A stretch of DNA of 63,129 nucleotides from JBEBGV01 sp040081265 (lineage in GTDB: Bacteria; Acidobacteriota; Vicinamibacteria; Vicinamibacterales; UBA2999): the NCBI GenBank assembly GCA_040081265.1, contig JBEBGV010000022.1, forward strand, positions 1 through 63,129. The letters are read 5' to 3'. Positions 8,586-15,921 of this stretch are shown here, piece by piece. How positions within the stretch are numbered: position 1 is the first letter of the stretch; every line of letters starts with the position of its first letter. A program made the position numbers and the translations under genes. The notes beneath the pieces are model-generated. The model had not been told where the DNA came from, did not search any database, and was given only the letters and a program-made list of their open reading frames with translations.

Positions 8586-8600
8586 GCAAGGTGAATGCCC
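8586..8600 (-). promoter_or_regulatory. Sigma-54-type promoter for the flagellar operon
   Basis: On the minus strand the sequence GGGCATTCACCTTGC has GG and GC dinucleotides ten bases apart and fits the -24/-12 consensus TGGCAC-N5-TTGC at GGCA and TTGC. Transcription would start near 8574, about 85 bases before flgB. A sigma-54 activator gene with an intact GAFTGA motif lies only 1 kb away, which supports use of this promoter. Confidence 0.75.
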
Positions 8601-8640
8601 GGCGATGGCGCTACATGTGCGCACCACCCCGTGGGCTATG

Positions 8641-8653
8641 ATTTCACTGAAAT
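8641..8653. promoter_or_regulatory. Palindromic candidate activator site
   Basis: ATTTCA-C-TGAAAT is a perfect 13-base palindrome in an AT-rich island. Its centre is about 73 bases upstream of the predicted flgB transcription start, a usual place for an enhancer-binding protein site. The binding protein is inferred, not shown. Confidence 0.45.
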
Positions 8654-8770
8654 TCCTGTGATTCCCTGCGAAATGCCGTGCCGCCGCATGGACGACAGCC
8701 CATCACCGGGATGCTGAAGCTGGACCGGACCTCCGACAGCGACTGACGGAGAAGCGACAGGGGGATGGTG

Positions 8771-8840
8771 GGTGGTTGGTGGTTGGTGGTTGGTGGTTGG
8801 TGGTTAGGGACTACCTGCTACCCACCACCAACTACCAACC
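8771..8840. repeat. Heptanucleotide tandem repeat with inverted partner
   Basis: Five perfect copies of GGTGGTT occupy 8771-8805. They are followed after 16 bases by a complementary stretch (8822-8840, CCACCACCAACTACCAACC), so the RNA downstream of the receiver gene can fold into a long hairpin. The GG runs could also form a quadruplex. It may work as a terminator for the receiver gene, but there is no T tract. Confidence 0.85.
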
Positions 8841-8841
8841 G

Positions 8842-9396
8842 TCACTGTCTACTGTCGATCACCGCGCGAAGCAGCACCTCTATATCTGCCAGGCGCTGCT
8901 CAATGCCCTCGAGGCGCCACGCGTAGTCGCGCGTCGGGGTTCGGTCCGGTCTCGATTGAAGTACCTGCTGGTTCAGGTCGCGGTTCTCCTGCTCGAGTGC
9001 CATGCGATCGCGCACCCGGGTCAAGACCAGTTCCAGTTGTCCAAACGCAAACGGTTTCGCCAGGAAATCGTAGGCGCCCTCCTTCACCGCACGCACGGCT
9101 GAATCGAGGGTGGCGTACCCGGTGATCATCACCACGTAGCACGCCGGATTGGCCGCGCGGGCCGCGCGCAGCACGTCGAAGCCATCGGCGCCGGGCATGT
9201 TCAGGTCGGTCAGGACGACGCCGAACTGGTGGGGAGCCCTTTGTACTGCCGCAATCGCCGCCCGCCCGTCCTGGGCAGTGGCGACGGTGAATCCGAGCGT
9301 TCGACAGAAGTCGGCAAGCAACTCCCGACTATCCCGCTCATCGTCGACGATGAGCACCTCGAACAAGTCGGCAGCAACCGCAGCAGCGTGTGGCAC
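8842..9396 (-). CDS. Single-domain response regulator with C-terminal coiled coil
   Basis: 184 residues. Residues 10-130 are a receiver domain with the acidic pair in IVDDERD, the phospho-acceptor aspartate in VVLTDLNMPGADGF, the switch Thr in VVMITGYAT and the Lys in FLAKPFAFGQ. The rest (LEQENRDLNQQVLQ onward) is a predicted coiled coil without an output domain. It resembles the receiver of NtrC-type regulators. GTG start at 9396 with GGGGAG nine bases upstream. It is divergent from the NtrC-type gene at 9524 and points toward the flagellar operon; it may compete for, or relay, phosphate from the nearby kinase, or act as a flagellar phosphosignal. Specific partner unknown. Confidence 0.88.
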   Translation of the reverse strand: MPHAAAVAADLFEVLIVDDERDSRELLADFCRTLGFTVATAQDGRAAIAAVQRAPHQFGVVLTDLNMPGADGFDVLRAARAANPACYVVMITGYATLDSAVRAVKEGAYDFLAKPFAFGQLELVLTRVRDRMALEQENRDLNQQVLQSRPDRTPTRDYAWRLEGIEQRLADIEVLLRAVIDSRQ

Positions 9397-9523
9397 AGCG
9401 AAAATCTCCCCGGGGCGTGAAGGTGTGTCAGGAAATCGGCATCCGCGACCGGATCTTGAGCCAGGGGTCTATTGTTCAGTTCGACCCATGTCGATAAACC
9501 GGCACGGCAGCAGGACTACCGAC

Positions 9524-10930
9524 ATGACACACTCGCCGATTCCGTCCGTTCTCGTCGTAGAAGATGACGTCGATCTCCGCCAGACCATCGGAGAATCGCT
9601 TGAGGCTCAAGGGTTTGCGGCTGCTCTGGCCGTGGATGCCGCCGACGCACTCGAGCGCCTTCGGGCGTTCGCCTACGACGCCCTGGTCGTCGACCTGAAC
9701 CTCCCCGATGCCAATGGCATGGAGGTCCTGGCCGAGGCTGTGGCGCGCTACCCGCAGATCCGGCCGGTCGTCATCACCGGCTTCGGCGGGGTGCCCGATG
9801 CGGTGGCCGCGATGAAGCACGGCGCGATCGAATTCCTGATCAAGCCCTTTCAGCTGGCCCAGCTCGCCACGATCCTGAAGGTCGCCGTTGACCAGCTGAG
9901 GCTCAAGGAGGAGAACGCCGGGCTGCGCGCCCAGCTCCGCGAGCGATTCAGCTTCGACAGCATCATCGGGCGCGACAGCACGATGCAGCACCTCTTCTCC
10001 ACGCTGGAACTGGTGGCGCCGATGAACAGCACCGTGCTGATCCAGGGCGAGACCGGCACCGGTAAGGAACTCATCGCACGGACGATTCATCAGCACTCGC
10101 CGCGCGCCGACCAGCGCTTTGTCGCCTTCAACGCGGCAGCCATCCCCGAGACGCTGGTCGAGGCAGAACTGTTCGGACACGTGAAGGGCGCCTTCACCGG
10201 CGCCATTGCCACCCGCGTCGGTCGCTTCGAGCTCGCCAACCGCGGCACGCTCTTCATCGACGAGGTGGCCTCGATGTCGCTGCCTCTGCAGACCAAGCTG
10301 TTGCGGGCGCTGCAGGAACGCGAAGTGGAGCGCCTCGGTGAATCCAAGCCGATGAAGGTCGACATCCGCGTCATCGCCGCGACCAATACGGACCTCCGCA
10401 CGCTGGTGAAGGCAGGCACCTTCCGCGAAGACCTCTATTACCGGTTGAACGTCATCCCTGTGACGCTGCCGCCGCTGCGCGACCGGCGTGAGGACATTCC
10501 ACTGCTGGCGCAGCACTTCGCCAAGAAGTCGTGCAAGGAAAACGGCATTGCCTACAAGCCGATCGGCCAGGAAACGCTGCGCTCATTGATGTCCTACGAC
10601 TGGCCTGGCAACATCCGCCAGTTCGAGAATGCCATCGAGCACGCCGTAGCGATGAGCCTGACGGCGACCGAGATCCGTCCCGAGGCCCTGCCCGAGGACG
10701 TGCGGATGCGGCGTCAGACCTCAGACATGATGCCGTCGCTCAGCATTCCGGACGAGGGCGTGAACTTCACGTCCATCGTGTCGAAGCTGGAACGCGACCT
10801 GATCCTGCGCTGCCTGGAGAAGACCGGTGGGAACAAGCGTCAGGCGGCGCGACTGTTGAACCTGAGTCGCACCACCTTCATCGACAAGCTGCAGCGACTG
10901 AACGTGGACGCGCTGCGGGTCGCGTCGTAG
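9524..10930 (+). CDS. NtrC-family sigma-54-dependent response regulator
   Basis: 468 residues from ATG 9524, with CAGGA eight bases upstream; an in-frame ATG at 9488 is less well placed. Domains: receiver (residues 1-125; VVDLNLPDANG holds the phospho-aspartate), AAA+ domain (about 140-375) and Fis-type helix-turn-helix (GGNKRQAARLLNLSRTTFID). Walker A is GETGTGKE, and the sigma-54-contacting loop is intact (KGAFTGA). It should activate sigma-54 promoters in response to phosphorylation, and the flgB promoter is an obvious candidate because no other sigma-54 site was noticed close by. It is convergent with the histidine kinase (four bases between the stops), so the pair is not an operon. Confidence 0.93.
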   Translation: MTHSPIPSVLVVEDDVDLRQTIGESLEAQGFAAALAVDAADALERLRAFAYDALVVDLNLPDANGMEVLAEAVARYPQIRPVVITGFGGVPDAVAAMKHGAIEFLIKPFQLAQLATILKVAVDQLRLKEENAGLRAQLRERFSFDSIIGRDSTMQHLFSTLELVAPMNSTVLIQGETGTGKELIARTIHQHSPRADQRFVAFNAAAIPETLVEAELFGHVKGAFTGAIATRVGRFELANRGTLFIDEVASMSLPLQTKLLRALQEREVERLGESKPMKVDIRVIAATNTDLRTLVKAGTFREDLYYRLNVIPVTLPPLRDRREDIPLLAQHFAKKSCKENGIAYKPIGQETLRSLMSYDWPGNIRQFENAIEHAVAMSLTATEIRPEALPEDVRMRRQTSDMMPSLSIPDEGVNFTSIVSKLERDLILRCLEKTGGNKRQAARLLNLSRTTFIDKLQRLNVDALRVAS

Positions 10931-10934
10931 GCGC

Positions 10935-11648
10935 TCAGCTCTTCGGCAGCCACAGCGCGACCGACGTGCCTGTGGGCGCCGACGTCAGTTCCACGCTTCC
11001 ACCGGACGCGGCGAGGATGGTGTGCGCCGCCCAGAGTCCCAGCCCGGCGCCCTCGCGGGCCTCGCGCGTCGAGGTGAACGGCTCGAACAGTCGAGGACGC
11101 ACGGCGTCGCTCACCCCCGGTCCCGCCTCGCTCACCCGCACCCCTGCCCGACCATTCTCGTCGAGCACCTCAACGGTGATGGTGCCGCCCGTGCCGGCAA
11201 CAGCCTGTTCCGCATTGATGAGTACGTTGAGGACCGCCTGCAGGAAGAGGCCCGCGTTGCCCCTGGCGAGCGCCCCCGCATCCCCGTCCGCATCAAAGGC
11301 AACCGTGAGGCCGGCGCGCGCCGTGGCATAGCGCCGCAGGCTCACCGCGTGGGTGACCGTCTCCCGCACGTCAAACCGCTCAAGCCCGTCGAGGGGCGCC
11401 TTGGTGAAGCCCTGGAGTTCACCGAGCGCGGCTGCGGCCCGTTCGGCCTGCCGCTTGATTCGGTCGAGCGACTTGGTGAGCGCGGCGGAGAGGCCCGGCT
11501 GCTGTTCGAGCAGCTCCACTGAACCCGCGATGACCTGCAGTGCGTTGTTGACCTCGTGCACGGCGCCCGCCATAAGACGTGCAGTGGTTGCCGCCCGATT
11601 GAGGGCCACCAGGACGTCGCTGTCTGGAAGGCTCTGCTCGCTGCTCAC
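10935..11648 (-). CDS. Cytoplasmic sensor histidine kinase (NtrB-like)
   Basis: 237 residues with no membrane segment and no obvious sensor domain. The phospho-acceptor H box is GAVHEVNNALQVIAGSVELL, the N box is FLQAVLNVLINAEQAV, the F box is FEPFTST and the G2 box is GAGLGLWAAHTI. The G1 box reads SEAGPGV, with Glu where Asp is usual, so ATP binding may be altered. It is likely the partner of the NtrC-type regulator, as in FlgS/FleS-type flagellar control by soluble kinases. Convergent arrangement with that regulator. Confidence 0.88.
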   Translation of the reverse strand: MSSEQSLPDSDVLVALNRAATTARLMAGAVHEVNNALQVIAGSVELLEQQPGLSAALTKSLDRIKRQAERAAAALGELQGFTKAPLDGLERFDVRETVTHAVSLRRYATARAGLTVAFDADGDAGALARGNAGLFLQAVLNVLINAEQAVAGTGGTITVEVLDENGRAGVRVSEAGPGVSDAVRPRLFEPFTSTREAREGAGLGLWAAHTILAASGGSVELTSAPTGTSVALWLPKS

Positions 11649-11772
11649 TCAAGTTCCCTTTCGCGGCTGCCGATTGCCCGAGCGGACGTGTTCAGGTCCG
11701 CCTGCGCCGTGGACAGCATAACAGCCCCGCGCACGTGGACCTGGCGCCTGACCAACACCGAGAACCGACAGC

Positions 11773-12624
11773 GTGAACCAGACATCGTTACCAGACTGGG
11801 AAACATGGACCACTTCAGGGGCATGGGCGTCCTCGGACACCCGAACCCTGCCCCTCTCACCGGGGCTGCTCGGTGAGGTGCTCGGGCTGGTCCGTGACCC
11901 TGACGTCGACGCCCTCCGCCTGATCAAGTTCATCTCGCGGGACCAGGCCGTCGCGGCGCGCGTGCTTCGACTCGCCAACGTGGCGGCGTTCGCCCCGATG
12001 ATCGAAGTGACGTCGATCAACACGGCGGTCATCCGGCTGGGCACAGAGGCCGTGCGTCGGGCGCTGCTCGCGGTCTGCTTTGCGTCGTGGGCACAGCCGC
12101 ATGGTGCCACCGCGACACAGGTCAAGCGGCAGGTCGCCCACGCCATCGCCTGCGCCACGCTCGCGCGCCACGTCGCCGGATCGACCATGGCCGACGGTGA
12201 CGAGGCATTTGCGCAAGGACTGCTCCACGACATCGGCAAGCTGTTCCTGTTGCGGCTGCGGGCGGAGTACATCCGTCGCGGAGGCAAGTCGCCCTCCGAT
12301 CAAGAACTCGCTCGGGTGGAGGCGGAACGACATGCCGAAGTGGGCGGCCTGGCGATGCAGCTGTGGGGGCTGCCACTGGCGCTGCGTGAGCCCATCCGCT
12401 GGCACCACGACCCGCTCTCGGCACCGACCTACCCGCGCGCCGCGGCCATCATCTACGTCGCCGACGCGCTCAGTCACCGGTACACCGAAGACGGCGAGCG
12501 GACACTCGAACTGGCCGCCGATCCCGCGATGACCGGGCTCGGGCTCAGCGACACCTGGCTCGCCCGGACCGACAGCCAGGCCCCCAAGCTTCTCGAAGTC
12601 GCCGACCACCTCGTCCTGGCGTGA
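11773..12624 (+). CDS. HDOD domain protein
   Basis: 283 residues from GTG 11773. The HDOD domain spans about residues 25-230: LRLIKFISRDQAVAARVLRL, an HD-like core FAQGLLHDIGKLFLLRL and a third histidine segment EPIRWHHDPL. HDOD proteins are regulatory relatives of HD phosphohydrolases and often act in signalling or motility. The location next to a flagellar two-component system fits that, but no output domain is attached and the specific role is unknown. It is divergent from the kinase gene (124 bases) and convergent with the penicillin-binding protein gene, with a palindrome between the stops. Confidence 0.85.
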   Translation: MNQTSLPDWETWTTSGAWASSDTRTLPLSPGLLGEVLGLVRDPDVDALRLIKFISRDQAVAARVLRLANVAAFAPMIEVTSINTAVIRLGTEAVRRALLAVCFASWAQPHGATATQVKRQVAHAIACATLARHVAGSTMADGDEAFAQGLLHDIGKLFLLRLRAEYIRRGGKSPSDQELARVEAERHAEVGGLAMQLWGLPLALREPIRWHHDPLSAPTYPRAAAIIYVADALSHRYTEDGERTLELAADPAMTGLGLSDTWLARTDSQAPKLLEVADHLVLA

Positions 12625-12636
12625 GTTACCTCACGC

Positions 12637-12653
12637 CGGGTCCGCAGGACCCG
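12637..12653. repeat. Intergenic CGGGTCC/GGACCCG palindrome
   Basis: Seven-base perfect arms around GCA, between two convergent genes. The 22-base core surrounding it is identical to the element at 37971-37992. It may serve as a bidirectional terminator, although no T tract follows. Confidence 0.8.
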
Positions 12654-12660
12654 CCGATCT

Positions 12661-14682
12661 TCACTTGAAGATATTGGACACGCTGCGGCCGAGGGCGCCG
12701 AAGAACGACTTGATCGCCCGCTCGGCGCGCTGTTGAATCGACCCCTTGTGCAGATCGCACAAGGCGTTCGGTATCTCATCGCCGGACTTGAAATACTCGG
12801 TATAGGTGGGACAGCCATCAACCGGCCGCGCGTGTGAGAGCCGACAGAGCGTCACGCTCTCGAGTCCGCCTGGACGCGCAAACGATGTCGCTGGCAGGCG
12901 CGTCGCCGTGCGCTTCATGAAGTCGGCCCAGATGGGCAGCGCCACCTGCGCACCCGAACCCCCGTCGCGAATACGCTCTGGCTGATCGAAGCCCACCCAC
13001 ACGCCGACCACGACAGCGGACGAAAAGCCCACGAACCACGCGTCGCGGTAATCGTTGGTCGTGCCCGTCTTGCCGCCAATCGCCCCGCGTACGCCCAGGC
13101 GCCTGGCGGCAGCGCCGGTACCCCGGTCAACGACGTCCTGGAGCATGCTGACCATCTGGAACGCCGTTGGCGCGGAGATGACCTGCTCACGTTCGATGTG
13201 GATGCGCTCGACGACCGAGTTGTCGGCATCACGAACGTCCACCAGTCCGCGCGGCCTGACCCGAAAGCCGCCATTGGGAAACACGGCGTACGCGGCGGTA
13301 AGGTCGAGCGGTGACACCAGGCCGGTGCCGAGTGCGAGCGACGGGACCCGCGGCTGATTGCGGACGCCAGCGCTCGTGGCCACCTTCAAGACCGGATCGG
13401 TGCCGATCCGCTGCTGCAGGATGACCGCGGCAGCGTTGCTGGACCTCGCCAGCGCGTCTCGCAACGCCATGGCGTCTTCCCCGCTCGCGCGCTCGTCGCG
13501 CGGAATCCAGACACCCTCCGACGCCTGGATGGCCACGCTCGTGAGCCCCTGGATGGTTGACACCGGGGACAAGCCGCTCTCGAGCGCCGCGGCATAGAGA
13601 AACGGTTTGAACGCCGAGCCTGACTGCCGGCGGCTGCGCGCGGCGCGATTGAACGGCGTGATCTTGAAGTCTGATCCGCCGACCATGGCCAGGATGTTTC
13701 CCGTCGAGGGATCGATGGCGACAAGCGCAGCCTGTAGTCCGGGAGTACCAACCCGGCGCAGCCCCTCACGCACGGCGGCCTCCGCGGCGTCCTGCACCGA
13801 CGGCACAAACGTCGTGTGCACCTGCCAGTCGGGCGGATTGTCGCCGCCGTAGATTTCCCTGAACTGCTGGCGCAGCCACTCCTTGGCGTAGCCTTGTCGC
13901 GCCCCAGACACCGCCGGCGGCTCACTGATGCGGATCGACTCAGCGCGGGCGGCCTGCTCCTGCTCGGGCGTGATCTTGCCCTCCTCCCGCATCCGCTGGA
14001 GGACGACGAAGCTGCGGCGACGAGCCGCATCGAAGTGCGTCCACGGCGAATAGGATGCCGGCGCGCGAATGATGCCGGCGATGAGCGCTGACTCAGCCAG
14101 CGATAATTTCGCCGCCGACTTGCGCAGCATCTTCTGCGACATCGACTCGACACCGTAGATACCGGCGCTGAGGTAGACACGGTTGAAGTAGAGCTCGAGA
14201 ATCTCCCGCTTGCTGAGGACGACCTCGAGCAGCACGGCCAGCACCGCTTCTTTGGCCTTGCGGCCGAGCGTCCGTTGATTGGACAGATACAGCGTGCGCG
14301 CCAGCTGCTGTGTCAGCGTGCTGCCGCCCTGCGTACCGCCCTCGTCGCGGATGTTGTAGAGGGTGGCGCGCGCCAGGGCCACCGGATCGATCCCGGGATG
14401 CAGGTAGAAGCGGTGATCCTCGACCGAGATCACCGCGTCCTTGAAGTAGGTCGAGACCTGGTCGAAGGGGACGTCACGACGCAGTTCATCGAGCCCGAAC
14501 CAGGGCTTCCCGTCGGCGTCATAGAAGACCGTTTCGCCAATCCCCTGCTTGAGCCCGTAGATGGCCCACGCATGCCGAGCCGTCCACACGCCTGCCAGGA
14601 CGAGGAAGGCGATCAGGGCACCGCCGACCAGCACCCGCAGCCAGTCCTTCCAGGACGCCGGTTTCAGACGCGCCAGGTTCAT
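12661..14682 (-). CDS. Bifunctional class A penicillin-binding protein (PBP1-type)
   Basis: 673 residues from ATG 14682. The frame stays open further upstream, but that part is the heptanucleotide tract and is excluded. A single membrane anchor (VLVGGALIAFLVLAGVWTA) precedes a GT51 glycosyltransferase with the catalytic Glu in AVISVEDHRFYLHPGIDP (about residue 82) and GGSTLTQQLART. The transpeptidase follows, with the active-site SxxK in SGSAFKPF (near 357), SSN in LARSSNAAAV and KTGTT (near 535). It polymerises and crosslinks peptidoglycan in the periplasm. The short C-terminal tail after the transpeptidase has three cysteines (LCRL, DGCPTY and ALCDLHK). Confidence 0.95.
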   Translation of the reverse strand: MNLARLKPASWKDWLRVLVGGALIAFLVLAGVWTARHAWAIYGLKQGIGETVFYDADGKPWFGLDELRRDVPFDQVSTYFKDAVISVEDHRFYLHPGIDPVALARATLYNIRDEGGTQGGSTLTQQLARTLYLSNQRTLGRKAKEAVLAVLLEVVLSKREILELYFNRVYLSAGIYGVESMSQKMLRKSAAKLSLAESALIAGIIRAPASYSPWTHFDAARRRSFVVLQRMREEGKITPEQEQAARAESIRISEPPAVSGARQGYAKEWLRQQFREIYGGDNPPDWQVHTTFVPSVQDAAEAAVREGLRRVGTPGLQAALVAIDPSTGNILAMVGGSDFKITPFNRAARSRRQSGSAFKPFLYAAALESGLSPVSTIQGLTSVAIQASEGVWIPRDERASGEDAMALRDALARSSNAAAVILQQRIGTDPVLKVATSAGVRNQPRVPSLALGTGLVSPLDLTAAYAVFPNGGFRVRPRGLVDVRDADNSVVERIHIEREQVISAPTAFQMVSMLQDVVDRGTGAAARRLGVRGAIGGKTGTTNDYRDAWFVGFSSAVVVGVWVGFDQPERIRDGGSGAQVALPIWADFMKRTATRLPATSFARPGGLESVTLCRLSHARPVDGCPTYTEYFKSGDEIPNALCDLHKGSIQQRAERAIKSFFGALGRSVSNIFK

Positions 14683-14690
14683 GCGTCTTC

Positions 14691-14739
14691 CCGCCGGCAA
14701 CCGGCAACTGGCCACCGACAACCGGTAACTGGCAACTGG
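14691..14739 (-). repeat. Degenerate heptanucleotide tandem repeat
   Basis: Seven consecutive heptamers on the minus strand: CCAGTTG, CCAGTTA, CCGGTTG, TCGGTGG, CCAGTTG, CCGGTTG, CCGGCGG. It fills most of the 116-base space between the divergent penicillin-binding protein and PD40 genes. Confidence 0.85.
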
Positions 14740-14798
14740 TCTCGAGCCACCACCCGCACGGTACACCGACGGGGCCGAGCAGTGCTACGCTTTCGCTC

Positions 14799-15917
14799 AT
14801 GATTCGAGGACTGCTCAGCCTGGGCGTGCTGTGCCTGGTCGCGGCCAGCGTGACCGTCGATGGGGTCGCGCAGGAGGCGCCGCCATACAAGGAAAGCGAC
14901 TTCCTGAGCCGCACCAGACGGCTGACCGTCGAAGGCCGCCGGGCGGGCGAGGGCTACTGGTCTCCCGATGGCCGCCGCCTCGTCTTCCAGAGCGAGCGCG
15001 AGCCCGGCAACCCGTTCTACCAGATCTACACACTCGACCTGACGACCGGCGACACCGCCCGCATCTCCCCCGGCTACGGCAAGACGACGTGCGCGTTCTT
15101 CCGACCCGGCTCGAGCGACATCCTGTTCTCCTCGACGCACCACGATCCGAAGTCACGGCAGTTCCAGCAGGAGGAAATCGACTTCCGCGCCTCCGGCAAG
15201 GAGCGTCGCTATTCCTGGGACTACGACACCGAGATGGACATCTACGCCTTCAACGAAGGCACGAAGGCGCTGACGCGGTTGACCAGCGCGCGCGGCTACG
15301 ACGCCGAGGCGAGCTACTCGCCGGACGGTCAGTGGATCGCGCTCTCGTCGATGCGGGATGCCTACAATCGGCCGCTGTCGGCCGCCGAGCAGAAACAGCT
15401 CGAGGTAGACCCGAGCTACTTCGGCGAGATTTACATCATGCGCGCCGACGGTTCCGAGCAGAAGCGACTGACCACGTCTGCCGGCTACGACGGCGGTCCG
15501 TTCTTCTCGCCAGACGGCACACGGATCATCTGGCGGCGCTTTGATGAGGCGGGGCTCATCGCCAACATCTGGACCATGAAACTCGACGGCTCCGATGCGC
15601 GTCAAATCACCGACTTCGGCTCGATGAGCTGGGCGCCCTATATCCATCCCTCAGGCCGATACGTGATCTTCGCGTCCAACAAGCTCGGCTTCGAGAACTT
15701 CGAGTTGTTCATGGTCGACATCGACGGATTGAAGGAACCGGTGCGCGTCACCTATTCCGATGGCTTTGACGGGCTGCCGGTGCCCTCGCCCAATGGCCAG
15801 CAGCTGGCCTTTACGTCCACCCGCGCTGGCGGCAGCCAGGGACAGGTCTTCCTCGCCCAGTGGAACCACGATCGTGCGCTCGCGGCTATCGCCGCAGCGC
15901 CCTCACGACGAAAGTAA
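14799..15917 (+). CDS. Secreted PD40/TolB-like beta-propeller protein
   Basis: 372 residues. A signal peptide (LLSLGVLCLVAASVTVDGVA, cleavage near residue 24) is followed by repeated PD40 motifs of the form YSPDG (YWSPDGRRLVFQSE, SYSPDGQWIALSS, FFSPDGTRIIW and IHPSGRYVIFASN). These make a TolB-type beta-propeller, expected in the periplasm. Catalytic residues are not seen, so it probably binds a protein or ligand. It is followed after four bases by the M28 peptidase and likely shares a transcript with it, which suggests a role in periplasmic protein or peptide processing. TolB itself is unlikely because no tol-pal genes are near. Confidence 0.85.
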   Translation: MIRGLLSLGVLCLVAASVTVDGVAQEAPPYKESDFLSRTRRLTVEGRRAGEGYWSPDGRRLVFQSEREPGNPFYQIYTLDLTTGDTARISPGYGKTTCAFFRPGSSDILFSSTHHDPKSRQFQQEEIDFRASGKERRYSWDYDTEMDIYAFNEGTKALTRLTSARGYDAEASYSPDGQWIALSSMRDAYNRPLSAAEQKQLEVDPSYFGEIYIMRADGSEQKRLTTSAGYDGGPFFSPDGTRIIWRRFDEAGLIANIWTMKLDGSDARQITDFGSMSWAPYIHPSGRYVIFASNKLGFENFELFMVDIDGLKEPVRVTYSDGFDGLPVPSPNGQQLAFTSTRAGGSQGQVFLAQWNHDRALAAIAAAPSRRK

Positions 15918-15921
15918 CTCA

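Larger units (their letters stand above)
8490..8841. other. Intergenic region upstream of the flagellar operon
   Basis: 352 bases without a gene. From the flgB side it holds the leader, which includes a possible hairpin with CCGGTGG/CCACCGG arms, then a sigma-54-type promoter (8586-8600) and a perfect palindrome (8641-8653). A GC-rich stretch follows, then a heptanucleotide tract with its imperfect inverted copy (8771-8840), placed directly after the receiver-protein stop codon. Confidence 0.8.

Noticed and set aside
8490..8627. N-terminal extension of flgB to 8627
   Set aside because: The extra residues do not resemble FlgB and the extension would cover the predicted sigma-54 promoter; GTG 8489 has a good ribosome-binding site.
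8771..8840. CRISPR-like array
   Set aside because: Repeat unit is seven bases with no spacers; no cas genes in the window.
14683..14766. N-terminal extension of the penicillin-binding protein
   Set aside because: The extension is translated heptanucleotide repeat; ATG 14682 gives a normal short cytoplasmic tail before the membrane helix.
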